A stretch of 64,000 bases of DNA from Kingdonia uniflora (GCA_014058105.1 JACGCM010002659.1:1984001-2048000); one strand, 5' to 3'; shown: positions 21,070 through 33,117, numbered from the stretch's first letter. Notes: generated by a model from the sequence alone, not told the origin. Numbers and translations are program-made.

Positions 21070-21074
21070 GATAC

Positions 21075-21330
21075 GCCGTAACTCGATTCATAAGACGCAT
21101 GTCCAGATTGTCCTTGACAACTGATAAACTGATCAAGTAGGTGAACATTATAGGGTGCATAACCGGAGAATAGGTTTAATCGCAATCGATGTCACATCTT
21201 TGTGAGAAGCCCTGGGTAACTAGTCTTCCCTTGTATCTTACTATCTCTCCAAGTTCATTACTTTTCTATATGAATACTAATTTATAACCGACAGGCTTTA
21301 TTGCATCATACCTATGGACAATTTGACCGA
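21075..21330 (-). pseudogene. Copia reverse transcriptase, N-terminal part
   Basis: Minus-strand translation shows PVGYKLVFI, RYKGRLVTQGFSQRCDIDCD (the YKARLVAQGFxQxxGIDYxET motif), then TYSPVMHPIMFTYLISLSVV and NLDMRLMNRVTAYL, where the frame meets the solo LTR. Stops occur near 21187 and 21268. Continuity with the part left of 18159 shows both belong to one RT. Confidence 0.88.
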
Positions 21331-22239
21331 ACACTTCGCGTTTTGCTAGCATGTTGAGCTCCGCTTGGATCGCTTATTCCTAATTTGACTAATCTTTATG
21401 GTTATGACATTCATCAGCTGGAAGGGGTTCTGGATTGTCATCCTCGATGACCAGTGAAGCAATAAATGTAAATACGTTATCGATAATTACTTTTGAATGG
21501 TCTCACGTTGTACCATTAAAAACATAATTGATCAAGATCTCTCTATTATCATAGTTTTATGCTTCGTCGGGCTTGTCGGGTAATATATTAATTGGACATA
21601 TAGCTATAGTAGCCATGTCTAAGGTTGATTTCATCCTCGATGAACCGACTACACCATTAGTCATATTTGGTCCTAATTTTTGCCACTTCCCCAAAGTTAG
21701 TTCTTTGTCCTTATGAGGACGTCCATGGGGCCTCTTCATTTCATAACCTTTAACCATGAAGGAGTATTCCTTATAGGAATATGCCCCTCAGTCACTTTAG
21801 CAGTGTCGTTAAACATATTGGGCAGTTCATTGGCAGCCTGTTATAAGTGAAGTATCCATTGGACTTCGTTGTCAACCTATTTAGTAACAGGATCCAGATG
21901 AGACAACAATGGTGTTTCCCAAGTTAATTTAAAAACTTTATGGTATTATATGTCTTATCTCCCCCTAATACTAGGAAAATTGTCTTATTAAAGTGATAGT
22001 CTACGAATCTTATATTAAAGACATCGCTTGTAGTGGGTTCCAAGTATCAAATGATAGATGGTAAATCATAACCCACATAGATTCCAAGGCGATGCTAGGG
22101 TCCCATTTTTGTGCATTGCAAATGTGCGACCGACTCCTGCATGACAGATCCAAATGTGTACAAATGGGCACCGTTGGGTTCTAAACTAGTGACTAGTTGC
22201 TTTGGGGAAAGCTGATGATTTGCGCTCAGTCAAATTCAA

Positions 22240-22660
22240 ATCAGTGCTCTCACATACAAAATTGTATAGCCCCAAGTTGTTTTTGAAAGTTGTGATCATA
22301 ATAACAATGGCCTAGCAATTAGCTACAATCGCTTGATTAGGTTACCTATCATACCATTCTGGGTTTGGACATGGGGTACCAGATATTCCACATCTATCCC
22401 ATTAGCAGTATAATAATCATCAAATGCATAGGAAGTAAACTCACATGCGTTGTCAAGTCAGATCAACTTGATCAGGTATTAAGGGAAACGAGCCCGTAAC
22501 TGAACAAGATGTACAAGAAGTCATACAAATGCCATGTTCCTAGATGATAAGAGGCAAACGTGTGACCATCTCAAAGATGCATTAATTATAACCATAAAAT
22601 ACTGAAATGGGCCACTATGTGAATAGATAGGTCCACAGATGTATACATGGATGTGTTGGA
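22240..22660 (-). pseudogene. Copia integrase core, broken
   Basis: Pieces of the catalytic core read GPIYSHSGPFQYFMVIINAS (first Asp region degenerate), LRWSHVCLLSSRNMAF and LRARFPLIPDQVDLT. Then come weaker matches to the NGIxxEHPVAxVHTQNG and ESLIKRLQLIARPLLM region in shifted frames (22250-22400). It joins copia cDNA to the host genome in intact relatives. Many stops; clearly non-functional. Confidence 0.7.
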
Positions 22661-22993
22661 GAAAGGCTGGAGACTCTGACTCCAACTTGGCTATGCTAGG
22701 ATGGGTAATAAGTTTTCCTTAAGAGTAGACATTATAAGGATAATCTCGCAGTATGCGGTCAAAGAATGTCTGGAGGAACTGTCGATAATCATCATCATCA
22801 TCATCCGAGATCCTAGATGTCCTACACGATCGTGTCATAGCTTGAATGTTTTCTCTTGTAATGAAGTAAAATTCATTATAGCATAGTTCTTAACATTCTG
22901 AATGTCAGTAGAATATAGCCTTGAGGGGTGTATTGGACACCATTTCATAATAGTTTTCTAACCATGAGGGGTAGTGGAAGTGATACACAGAAC

Positions 22994-23320
22994 CTAATTT
23001 TGATCATCTCCCCTAGCTTCTACTTGATAATTATTATCATGTATGTCCCAAAAGCTGAGTAAATTCTTTGTGGAAGTACTCACGTATAATGCGGACAGGA
23101 TACAAAGTATTGTTATGATGGGTAGTAATAACGTCACACTGCCAGTGCCTTCTATCATGTTGGTCATGTCAGTGATCATTGTGACATCCCCGATGCACGG
23201 GGTCAGAGACCAAAAATATTTCCTTTCTTGTAGGATAGAGTAAGTGGTACCACTATCGACCAGATAGTTGTTGCTACTCATCCAATTATCGAGGAATGCT
23301 CGATGACAGCAAAGATCCAT
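22994..23320 (-). pseudogene. Copia aspartic protease and linker
   Basis: The 108-codon open stretch contains YLVDSGTTYSIL, the DSG(A)-type active-site motif of copia protease in its usual WLVDSGATHHM-like setting, followed by LQERKYFWSLTP and KNLLSFWDIHDN, which fits the GAG-pre-integrase linker. It follows gag by about 500 decayed bases and precedes integrase, as expected. Confidence 0.75.
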
Positions 23321-23699
23321 TTGGGCAACCTGTATATAATATAATTCTCTTCTATCAAAAGTAATAATTCCAACAAGTCTACCGATATAATAGAAAAATA
23401 ATCAAATCTCATAGATGATGATACTAAAATTTATGTCATAGCACTTATTAAACTACATCAACTGATATGTTCCAAACAAAACCAATAAAGTACTTAGAAA
23501 GTAAATATACTACTAGCAACAAAGTAAAGAAACTACTAATGTGCTATCTAACATGACATCACTCATCTTATGAAAGAATGTTACTGACTACTCATGAGTC
23601 TGATCCATTACTGCATCAGTATCCTTAAAGAACTTTGTTGATTTAAATTCTACTACCGTAGAATTTATCTTGTCAGTCAAGTGGTGAGTCATAGTGTCA

Positions 23700-24512
23700 G
23701 CATACTTGATCTTTTAAGGTGCCTGACAGTGCCGCACCCAGTATCTAAATTTTCCATAATTAAGACATTGCAATCCCTAATCTAGTTTTTTTATCTTCTT
23801 CTGCCTTAACTTGTAACAATCTTCTTAAATCCCTGATTCTTCTAAGGACTTGGAGGCTTCTGGTCCTTTCCCTTTCCACGATCTGCAGACCTGATCTCCT
23901 GCGCCCCCGACACTGGTATTCTCCTAGGTGGGTACAATTCCTTATTTTTTATAACTAACTCTCTGTCTTGCTCAGTGATGAGCAGCATCTGGATTAGATT
24001 TGAATGTTTCTTGAAATTCATTTTCTCAAACTCTTTTTGAATAGCAGTATTGGAAACATAAAATGTAGATTGATTTATCATAATCATCTCTACCTGAAAG
24101 ACTTTGTCATTACTAAGTAAGATAGGGAGGTGATTCTCTGGACTGCTAAGTTATACTCTGCCACAATCTTGAAATCATAAAACTGAAGGTCGTTCCATTG
24201 ATTCAGCAGTTTTGGTAACCTGATGATCTGCTAAAGATCAAAATATTGTCGTAAACTCTCCCATAAGTCTAGGGGATCAACAATGTGGAGATATTCCATC
24301 TTTAACTTTAATTGAAGATGGTGGCGAATAGCTAACATGGCCATAGTTGTAAAAGCTTCAGAAGTGGTGTTGTTGGGAATAATGGTCTGAGAATACCTAT
24401 TGCTTTGTAAATGGAACTCAATATTCATACACTAGGTAAGATAATTGGTGCCTTCAAGCAATAAATAAGGGTAATCAAGACTCTTGAGTTTCTCAACAAT
24501 AAATTAGAAAAA
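23700..24512 (-). pseudogene. Copia gag (UBN2-type), broken
   Basis: Translation from about 24505 reads KLKSLDYPYLLLEGTNYLT and IEFHLQSNRYSQTI, then FTTMAMLAIRHHLQLKLKME with YLHIVDPLDLWESLRQYFD. That is the classic copia Gag core (NYxxWxxxxxxxL...LWxxLxxxY). The middle piece (23842-24087) ends in a basic RSADRGKGKDQKP tail. A degenerate zinc knuckle, CLNYGKFRYWVRHC, follows near 23730. It is broken by frame changes near 24090-24230 and 23830. Confidence 0.85.
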
Positions 24513-25259
24513 ACACAGAAAAATAACTTATTCTAAATACGTTAATATGTAAACTTGGTTCATGTTATAATTCTCATGATGTTCTGTTAAATTACTTATT
24601 TACCTAGTAAACTAGAGATCTTAACATAAGAAGTGTGTTTTAATGGATTTTAGCCAAGATAACTCATTCAAAACCACTTGATGTTACGACCTTATATAAC
24701 TACCCTGGGTGTTCTAAGTTCCATAGTTTTTTAAGTTAGTATATTCTAGCCAAATGACTCATTTGCTATAAATATGTGTGGATATTAAATATTTATCAGA
24801 TGAGTGGTTTTATCCCTAAAATTTATTGAGTTCCCAAGATAGGTAGATAAATCTTATCTTGTAATTAACGATCTAGGAGTATATGAAGTTATTATTATTG
24901 TTTATAAACTTCTAGATATAATCAGGTAACATCTAATTGTACCTAAATATGAAAAATTGGTTCTCCAGAAGCCAAGTTTTAAGGAACATGACTATGTCAA
25001 TTCCTAATTGATTGCTCTTTAATGTTCTAGACATTGGAGTGGTTCATATATGACTCCAAGTCGTGTTTGAAATAGTCTATGTTTTAGGTAATCTATGACC
25101 TCGCTTAGTATTCTAGGGACATATAGGGTTTTAGAATTCTATTAGCTTTCATAAGAAAGTAGATAAGCTAAAATGGCATACTTATATCTTATATAAGGGG
25201 CTAAGTAAACTGTAAGATATTTATCCCTTGAAAAATAACTTTTAGGAAAAAAAATAGGG

Positions 25260-25400
25260 GTTAATTTTAAAGGTCTGAACCGGTCTGACCTAGTCAGAAC
25301 TGGGACTGGGCCATGGTCTGGACCGATCTGACAAAATCAGAACTAGGTATAAACCGCTGGGTCTGACCAGGTCTAGACCGGGTATGTAGCGGCTCCAGGA
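25260..25400. repeat. GGTCTGACC-type short repeats
   Basis: Several imperfect copies of GGTCTGRACCGGTCTGACC occur within about 130 bp, in direct and near-palindromic form, just before the ACGTG-rich array. Confidence 0.5.
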
Positions 25401-26045
25401 ACTGCCATGTGTCACAACGAGAGTGAGCCACATGTCAGTTCCTGAAATTGGCACGTATCACATCATGAGTCGACCACGTGTCAGTTCGTAAAACTGTCAC
25501 ATGCCATGTTATGATCATGCCACATGTCAGCTCTTAGAACTACCACGTCTTACTATGTGACTTGTCAACGTTCTTGACACGTGTCATGTAGGTCTTTGCC
25601 ATGCCAGCATTGATGGAGTCCATCTCGGCCATGTCAGCACGTGGAGTCTGTATGCCACATTAGCTACTAGATAGCATTGCCACATCAGTATGTGAGGTCC
25701 ACATGCCACATCAACATATGGGGTCCAGATGCTACATCAACTAACACGTGGCCTTGCCATGTTAGTACGTGGGCTCCTTATGCCATGTCAATATGTGGGG
25801 TTCACATGCTACGTTAGCTGATAGGAGGCCTTGTCACATCAGTACTAACAGTGGGTCCTGCCATGTGTAATTGAGTGGGGCCTGGTTATGTCAATACCTT
25901 ATGTGCCCTTCTACGTCAACTATCAATGGGCCTTGGCACGTCAGCATGTGGACTTCAGTGGTGCTACGTATTAGTGACTCAGTGGTGCTACGTATTAGAG
26001 ACGTAGTGGTGCCACGTATCGGAGACTTAGTGGTGTCATGTGTCA
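25385..26045. repeat. Degenerate array of CCACGTGTCAG/ACGTGG units
   Basis: At least 15 imperfect copies of a 30-55 bp unit built around GCCAC(A/G)TGTCAG and CATGTGGGGTCC words. ACGT or CACGTG cores (G-box-like) recur throughout. Near the left LTR-distal end, three close copies of AGTGGTGCYACGTATYRGAGAC (25976-26035) show recent local duplication. The block lies in the copia leader. Confidence 0.7.
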
Positions 26046-26614
26046 GATCCTTCTTCTTCTTCTTTTTAAATAATTAAAATGGATCGGGGCAAGAAAAAAA
26101 TTTGAATCTGGGCCAATGACTTAAGCATGACATCATCGGGTCAAACCCTAATGATGACGTAGGGTAAGTTTTTGGATCTGGCGGCCAATTGAAAACATGG
26201 TGAACTGTCGACCTTGATCGCTTCCCCAATGGCAATAGGTGCGTTTCTAGACAACAAAAAATTTACCACTAGAAATGTAGGACTGCAAGGATCGCAGCAA
26301 AAGTACTACCGTGCGATTTCGATTTCAAAATCATTCCATCACATCCTATTAAAAATATCCCTTTACAAAAGTAAAATAAATAAATAATAAATAAAAAGGT
26401 AAAAATTCAATTTTTGTCATAAGAATATCATTTTTTGCACATAATTAATAGATCTGAACCTTAGGTATAAGATCAATAATATGGGTGCAGGAAAAATGAA
26501 ATGAAATTAAATAATACCTCTTCGTTAAGCTATTAATCTGATAATAAGATAAAGATTCCAAGAACGTAATAATGTTAAAATCACTCCAAATTGCTCTTGA
26601 GCGTGCCAATAACG

Positions 26615-26804
26615 TGTAAAGATCATAGTGATCTCCGTAGTCTAATACCCATAACCACAATAATAGCAGTAATATAGAGAGAAGATAGAGATAGTCCTTT
26701 ATTATGAAAATAGTGAAAGCTTGTGTTGCAGGGAAGTATCCTGAAGGGATATAAATATAAGACCTCTCCCAATTTGGGTGGGCCCAGCCGACTATATCCT
26801 AACA
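26615..26804 (-). repeat. 5' LTR of the copia element
   Basis: About 190 bp; starts TGTTAGGATATAG at 26804 and ends GATCTTTACA at 26615. It pairs with 16428-16667. It carries a CATAATAAAGGAC segment and ATTACTGCTATTATTGTGG like its partner. Confidence 0.8.
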
Positions 26805-26937
26805 TTTATGATGTAACAAAATACTAATATTAACTTGAAAGAATAAGCTATATCACAAATGTCAATCATTGTGGTACAAAGTGTACCCTGTTACTAGCAG
26901 TTTTGCACTTATAGTAGGTAGATGTTTATAAAGTTTA

Positions 26938-27376
26938 TTAGGCAAATACCCCAACAATTCTTGGTATATTTAAGAAGTACCCACAGTTTAGCCAATATTT
27001 GAGAAGTACCCCACTTTTGGTCTTCGACCAGGGTCAACTTCAGTTGACTATGTTTGGCTAAGTCAAAAAAATTAAAATCCCGAAATACCCTATTGTGTTT
27101 TTAACAAAAAAAAATTTTTTAAGGAAACAACCTAGGGATACTTACCATTTAATTCTCGAGTAAACTTCCATTCTTTTCTTTTCTTATAACACATACTCAC
27201 TTGTATTTCACGTACTTAACATAAGGGTAATAGATCACCTGCTATTCACGTACAGTTAAATAGAATCAACTGAAGTTTACCCTGGTCAAAGACCAAAAGT
27301 AGGGTACTTCTCAAATATTAGCTAAACTGTGGGGTACTTCTCAAATATGCCAAGAAATGTTAGGGTATTTGTCTAA
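26938..27376. mobile_element. Foldback MITE with 120-bp inverted repeats
   Basis: The left arm starts TTAGGCAAATACCCCAACA and the right arm, inverted, starts TTAGACAAATACCCTAACA. They stay aligned for about 120 bases through GAGAAGTACCCC, TTTTGGTCTTCGACCAGGG and ACTTCAGTTGA. Each arm contains the TATTTGAGAAGTACCC word twice. The 190-base loop is AT-rich and non-coding. The element could form a long hairpin RNA. The target duplication is unclear (possibly TTA/TAA). Confidence 0.75.
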
Positions 27377-29101
27377 AAACTCAAATTGGTGGTATATCAA
27401 TGTGTTTCCAAATTTGATCGTACTTGGGCATGTACTAATGAAATGAAATTGAATTATAAATAAAACGAGAATTTAAACACACAATTTAAAATAAACACAT
27501 CAACGGTTTTTAAAGTTAAAATAACTAAGTCAATCCTAATCTAGATGTTAATCAAATTGGGTAGGTCGGGCTGGTGTGTGATTCCCAATACGAAAGCTTC
27601 ACTATGTTAGCAATGGTTTTAGTGCTTGAGCATCAGTCCTCACGCCTGTGTGCCTCACCCTATCGTATGTAACTCACACGGAACGGTAATTTTGCTTAGC
27701 AACAGATGGTTTGCGGCGCTTGGCTGAAGTGGTTCCTATGAATCCGTGTTGGTACCTTGGTCCAGTACCTCCTAATTCCTTAGGTGATGAAATCCCTTAG
27801 AAATTTTACTAATAGCCTTTAAGTTTTAATTAAATTTAAAGATAGGGGCAGTTAGGAACATATGGTACAAATTTCTCCGTATCCCTTGGTGAGGAGGTCC
27901 CACTCGCTGGAGATTCTTTTGGGTGATGAAATCCCACGGAAGAGACCTAGCGGGTAAAGCCTTTACTATGTTAAAAATGGAGCGAAAATTGAAACACGAT
28001 AACAGGTCAATCCAAACACAGCAAATATTTTTATTTAAGAGCAGCGTGTATTTAAATAGTCCACACAACTTACTTTCCTAATGTCGGGGCAGAGCCGTCA
28101 TGAACCCTTTTTTATGTCAAGCTTAAAGAAAGGACCAATCTACGATAAGTGTTTCCCAGTGAAGTTGTGGCTGCCCCTTTACTTAGGAGGCGAAAGAAGG
28201 AAATTTTCCCCTCACTTAGGCGGCACAAGAAGAATTAGATAGAAGCTTGCCAATGTACTTTGTAAATTCTTTACAATCTTTGAGTACCAAATTTTTGACT
28301 ATCCTACAAAATAAAAGAAAAAGGATTAGTGAACTTACGACAGCAAAAAAAATATTAATCCAATTTCTAAGTTTATTGTAGTCAATGATGTCCTGATTTT
28401 CAAATGCATATATCATCCAGCTCGGTTGAAAGAGAGCATTAAATAATATTAATTTGGAAAAATAATTCATAAAAAGTAAAATATTCAAGAAAGAAGTTTT
28501 CTAGAATTTAGCTTCCCTACAGCCCAAAATAAGTGTTAATGAACAGCGACATCCATAACTGAGATTATTTCTACTACTGTTTCAAAAGGCTGTAACTCTT
28601 AGAAAACTAAACATAAAAATATAATCTATAGCAATTCGGAAAAGGTTTTGAATTATTTGAAACTTTCACAGTAAATGTATTTTCCTAAAGTATAGATGCT
28701 CAAAAACTGTTAAACATTCAAGAACATACTTTTCATTGAAAACTGAATCTGTTTCTTCCAAAATTAATATCTCCGAAATCGCTTATCAGAAAATATGAGA
28801 TTAATTTATTCTGAAAGAAATCTCAGAGATCTAATCATAAAACTAATTGGAAATCTTAACAACTAAAAATAAGATAATAAATAAATTAGCTAAAATCAAA
28901 AAACTATGATTTAATAGACCATATCACAAGGAAACATAGACCAAAAAAGGTATGTGAATATCATTCCACATATTCCCATTTTTTACCTCGTATTCTTCTT
29001 CCATCATGATCTGTCTCATCAATTCTCCAAAATTATGGATGCTCACCTATTTGTTGAGAGTGAGGAGCACTCAACACAGTATAGTTTGGCTACTAGGTTA
29101 G
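27377..29101. other. Gene-free stretch left of the Tat element
   Basis: No recognisable protein. Seen: a direct GGTGATGAAATCCC pair (27784 and 27922), and a CTTAGGAGGCGAAAGAAGG / CTTAGGCGGCACAAGAAG pair (28182 and 28214). Otherwise it is AT-rich sequence with many stops on both strands. The short minus-strand frames here show no family resemblance. Confidence 0.5.
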
Positions 29102-29664
29102 TATAATTGCCTAATTTTGTATTCCAAACTTATCCTCTAATACCAATGATAATCAGAATACTAGTGAACAATGAGTAACAACTAACATAAAGTCTAGCGT
29201 GGAAAACCATTGAATAGATTAAAAACCATGACCTCCCTTGAGGATTTAGAAAGAAAGGGATCTTATTGATGATTGCTAGCTATTACAAAGGATGTTCTGA
29301 GTAGTTTTGTATATAGTTTTTGGGTGAAGATTCATCTGTGGAGTTTCATATATATCCCTCATCTGTAGTTTTCAGGTTTTATTTATAGGCCTTATAATAA
29401 GACTGTTTGACGACCATTATTATTCTTAATGATGGACGTTATAATATAGATTTGCTAAGTCATTGAACTAATTGTGTAATGGTCTGATCTTTCTGTCTTG
29501 TAATGGCGTCATTAATGACAGAATGCTTGTTGAATCGAGCAGTTGATGTTGAGGCCAAGAATAACAAGTAAAAACTATAATTATTCCATAGTGTGCCATA
29601 AATGTGCAACATGTATGTTGACGAGGTCAATTGAATGTATGATGGTCGAAGATGAAGCCACTAT
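29102..29664 (-). repeat. 3' LTR of the Tat element (family A)
   Basis: About 560 bp. Its 3' end reads, on the plus strand, TATAATTGCCTAATTTTGTA; then TATTCCAAACTTATCCTCTA, TCTAGCGTGGAAAACC and AACCATGACCTCCCTTGAGG match the right LTR at 63658-64000. On its right side a purine tract (minus GGCTGAGAGGAGGCAATTAT) fits a polypurine tract, so 29664 is the probable LTR start. Confidence 0.75.
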
Positions 29665-29890
29665 AATTGCCTCCTCTCAGCCAAGAGCACGAGAAGCATT
29701 ATGGGCGGTGTTGGCTGAGAAGCCTCATTAATACTGTATTTAATACTCAGGGATCATTTCCAATACTTATTTATGAATATCTGTTGTGGCTATTGGATTT
29801 CCTAAAACCAATGGCTCTAGTCAATATTATTGCATGGGAATTCCTTCTGACATTAGGAATTTGGAAAGTCATCTTTAATGTTAATTGCAG

Positions 29891-29898
29891 TATAAATA
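29891..29898 (+). promoter_or_regulatory. TATA box of antisense unit 1 (copy A)
   Basis: TATAAATA in GCAGTATAAATAGTATTG. A pyrimidine-rich leader follows with a tandem pair TGTAACCTTTCTTCTCTG / TGTAACCTTCCTTCTCTG (29937, 29974). The ORF Met at 30111 lies 213 bases downstream. A TATA box stands in the equivalent place before the second copy at 36101. Confidence 0.55.
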
Positions 29899-30110
29899 GT
29901 ATTGTGGTTGGTTGTTTCTCTGACTCCATAGCTTTTGTAACCTTTCTTCTCTGTATCTCTTCATTTATTTTCTGTAACCTTCCTTCTCTGCATCCTTGCC
30001 TCTGTTAAGAGGATGGTAGCCACTTGATGGCAATCTCAGGAGGTTAGGATTCTTGTAAAAGTGGGAAACTATAGTTTTAATACTTTAGGAACTAGTCTTT
30101 GAGTCTTTCT

Positions 30111-31980
30111 ATGCCAATTCTGGTATGTCCTACCTACCATGGTATGACATTTGAAGAGGTGGAGGTGGCGGATGACAATCATTATCAAATGATACACTTT
30201 CATTATCTGTTAACATCAGAGGAAGAGTGCAAGAATAGGATGTATTTGCTGGCGGAGGAAGTCGTTATAAGTGAAGATAAAGTGGTAGGCATTTGTCCGA
30301 GGAAGTCTCGCCGGTACCCTGCTGGTGAGTGGGTTCTATAAAAAAAATCAGACCCTTCTTCTTTCTCAATCACGCGGGGTGGTGGGGGTTATGGTGGAAA
30401 AGACGGTGGCGGAAGAGATTTTTCTCTTATACAATTATCATCTCTTGTCGTGAAGAAGATCCTTATGCTGAAGGTTGGCTCAAACACAAATAGCGTAGCT
30501 TCCTCAATTTCTTAAGGAAGCAAATGGTGTGAAATGTTTCAATTTTTCATCTTCAGGATCTATTGCTGCCACCTTCTTTTTCTTGAAGAAGACATTCGGG
30601 CTATGAACTGGTGTATTGTATTCTGTAAAGTAATCTTTAGAATTTTCTGGAAGACTTGGAATCTATAAAGCATTTTGTAAATTCTAAGATGTAAGGAACA
30701 TTCGAGCTAATGTAAAATTCTTGTTCTGCCAACTTTGTATTGCAGTTTGAACTGAAATTTATATGTCAAGAATTATTGTAAACTACTTTGTTTGATACAG
30801 GGAACTGGGAATTGAGAATAATAACTTGAACTGTTGAGAAATCAAAATTTGAGAAAGTAAAAATGGTAAAAAATAATTCTAGAAATTTGTTGAAGTGTGA
30901 CAGATGCTTGTGCCAAACTAAAAGAGGTTTAGATGGTGTGAGCTATTAATCATCAAATTGTGGTAGAATTGTCCTTAAAAAATTGAACTGTAGGAAACTT
31001 GGTACATATATCAGTGAAGATATTGGGAAGTGAGGTTGAAAAGGGAAGTTCAAAAATGTTATGAAGTTGTTTAGTGATTGAGAGGAGATTGGTATGTGCA
31101 AGAGTTATTGAACTTTGAGGAAAATGATAATATTTTTGTCAAATTATTTATAGGATTTGTTATCTGTCAGCCTCTATGAACTAGGTCAAAAGAGCTCCAA
31201 CAAACTATGCCCTTTTGTAATGGTCAAAGTATGCTCTTGGAATGCTATAAGTATCCTTTGCTGGAAAAAGAGGATGTATATTTTGTACTATAATATCCTG
31301 GTGATTTGACATTCTGGAGAAGTTATTTCAAACTAATTGGAAAATGCCTTGATGTAGGTAGGTAAATGATATATGTCTGTAGGTGCTTGGTTGGAGCTAC
31401 TGCTGGACGTACTTTAATATTCAGTGTGAGCTCCAACTTTGCGGAGGTGTCATCTACATGAAGAATACAAATAAGATCTGAGGATATACTTCATAGAATG
31501 GAAAGTACTAGCTATCAAAATATTCTCAAAATTCTGTTAAAATCCTTATTTCTAAAAATTTATTCTTGTAAAATAGATCTTCATGCTGGCTATATAAGAT
31601 GTTGATCCGTTAATGTTATGCCTTGCATTCTTCTACAGGAAAAATTTGTTGTTGGCTGATTAGAAATTACCATGGTGAGGATGCGTTCTCAACGTCTTCA
31701 TCATGCAGCGGAGGTAGGTTGAATATCAAAGTGGCTGAACTTTGTGAGCGCTACTTTCCCCTGCTGCTTTACAATGCAGTGTTACTTGAATGGCCATTGA
31801 AGTTGGGTAGGCTAGATGACGAAGGTAGGCGTGCAAAGTATGATCGCTATTTTTGGAGTGATGTGTTTCGTGGGTTGCTGCAGGATGCAACCATGTAAGA
31901 AGAAGTTGTTCGAGAGATCGCATGGGATAAAATGACTGAAGAAGATGAAAGAGCAGTAGGAGGGAAGATAATTTCATATG
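30111..31980 (+). pseudogene. Antisense unit 1 of the Tat element (copy A), unknown protein
   Basis: Exon 1 (30111-about 30316) encodes MPILVCPTYHGMTFEEVEVA and LTSEEECKNRMYLLAEEVV, then SRRYPAG at a GTGAGT donor. A Gly-rich open stretch (GGGGYGGKDGGGRDF, about 30380) lies in the next sequence. A second exon-like piece at 31623-31980 encodes LNIKVAELCERYFPLLLYN, LKLGRLDDEGRRAKYDRYFW, SDVFRGLLQ, a stop at 31896, and EEVVREIAWDKMTEEDERA. No family is recognised. The first exon is homologous to 36181-36510 and, more distantly, to the monomer of the big array. Orientation is opposite to pol. Confidence 0.5.
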
Positions 31981-32490
31981 GTGAAGTAAATCACCCAGGA
32001 TGCTTTAAATATAATTATATGTGATTATAAGCTCGAACTTTGATAGCTCAAAATGAATAAATAATATGTTTATAGTGTTCTATTTTTGTTATCTATTGAA
32101 TATAGAATAATTCAAATTAAATCTTCGAACTGGAAAAAATAGGATCGATGTATTTATTGAACTATTTATGTGGCAAATATTATGGATTACAGCTATCTGA
32201 TTCTAACAGCTGTGCAGATAATTTCGAATTTTAAATATTTAGCAATTTAAGGAATGACATATATTGTGGTATGATCTTGGTTGAGTATAAAAGAAAGGTA
32301 ATGGATCATGTGGATTGTCTTGGGAAAGAGGTACTGAATTATTTAATGGCTGAAGGTATATACAGACAGGATAATATCAAATGTTATCACAGAATTCATG
32401 ATGATGTTGTGAGACAAAAAGATGCACCTGTAGGGGCAGTAGGGGTGACTAACACGTGTCTAAAACAGCCGTCGTTTCATAAACTGGGGG
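31981..32490. other. Spacer between the two antisense units
   Basis: AT-rich. It ends in ACTAACACGTGTCTAAAACA (G-box CACGTG at 32452) just upstream of a TATA box, so its right end is probably promoter. An open stretch at 32271-32579 crosses that promoter and is not taken as a gene. Confidence 0.45.
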
Positions 32491-32494
32491 AGAG

Positions 32495-32502
32495 TATAAA
32501 AG
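32495..32502 (+). promoter_or_regulatory. TATA box of antisense unit 2
   Basis: GAGAGTATAAAAGTTCG, then a CT-rich initiator region (CGTCTCTCTCTCCCTC). A CACGTG lies 43 bases upstream. The first sizeable frame of the downstream unit starts at 33118, so a leader or intron of about 600 bases is implied. Confidence 0.6.
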
Positions 32503-33117
32503 TTCGTCTCTCTCTCCCTCATAAATTATCAACAGTTAGTGAGAGAGAAAAAAGTGGTATAACAAGTGTTTCTAGATAGGGAAAATACTTAAGTTCTTAG
32601 TGTATTCTCATAAAGAAAGCTTCATTTGGTGATAGAACTGTGTTGAAAAAATAAGGTAATCAATCACTCTCTATGAAAGCTATTGGCAAAGCAGAAGAGT
32701 GCGGATCTTCTAGTACAGGTTAGTAAATTTTGCTCATCTATTTTGATTGTAGTAAATGGTACTCTGTATATGATTTTTTTTTATCGTCGTCTCTGTATAC
32801 GAATGATTGGAGATGTGAAATTTAGGAATGTAGTTGTAGAAAAATACGATTGTTTGCCTGTTTTATTGAATATGTGTAAAAAATTTGGGTAAGGTAACAA
32901 TTGTTTTAGAGAGAGAAAACTGTTTTTGGAGAAGAAGAATAGTTGAAAATGATTTTCTATTGTTATGGAAAGTTTTGAAAATAAATGCCTTGATTGGGTA
33001 AAAACTATAAGTGGGGCTTGTTTCTGCTATGTGTATGTTATAGCATGTAATTGTCTAAGTGTTGAATCATAGAGGGAGAACAAATTATAAAAGATTGTAT
33101 GTACCTGTAGGTCTGGT

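Larger units (their letters stand above)
24513..26614 (-). other. Long non-coding leader of the copia element
   Basis: Gag of copia elements normally starts a few hundred bases after the LTR; here about 2.1 kb intervene. The part next to the LTR (26615 leftward) begins CGTTATTGGCACGCTC, a plausible primer-binding stretch. The middle holds the degenerate ACGTG-rich repeat (25380-26045). I see no gene. Part of it may be an undetected insertion. Confidence 0.5.
16428..26804 (-). mobile_element. Ty1/copia LTR retrotransposon with a nested solo LTR
   Basis: Two related short LTRs bound the element: 26615-26804 at its 5' side and 16428-16667 at its 3' side. Both start TGTTRGRATATAGTYGGCTGGGC on the minus strand and share CAGGGAAGTATCCT near the middle. 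Between them, read leftward, come a 2.1-kb leader, gag, protease, integrase, RT and RNase H, the copia order with integrase before RT. A polypurine CCTTGGGAGTG stands directly before the 3' LTR. A gypsy-type solo LTR (18160-21069) splits the RT. All frames are decayed. I found no clear 5-bp target duplication (TTTCA on the left, TTTAT on the right). Confidence 0.88.

Noticed and set aside
22785..22805. ATC trinucleotide run as a functional repeat
   Set aside because: Five or six ATC copies only; ordinary microsatellite inside decayed copia sequence.
16423..26809. Target duplication of the copia element
   Set aside because: TTTCA and TTTAT share only three of five positions; not claimed.
32271..32579. 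102-codon plus-strand frame
   Set aside because: It crosses a G-box, TATA box and CT-rich start region, so most of it is promoter.
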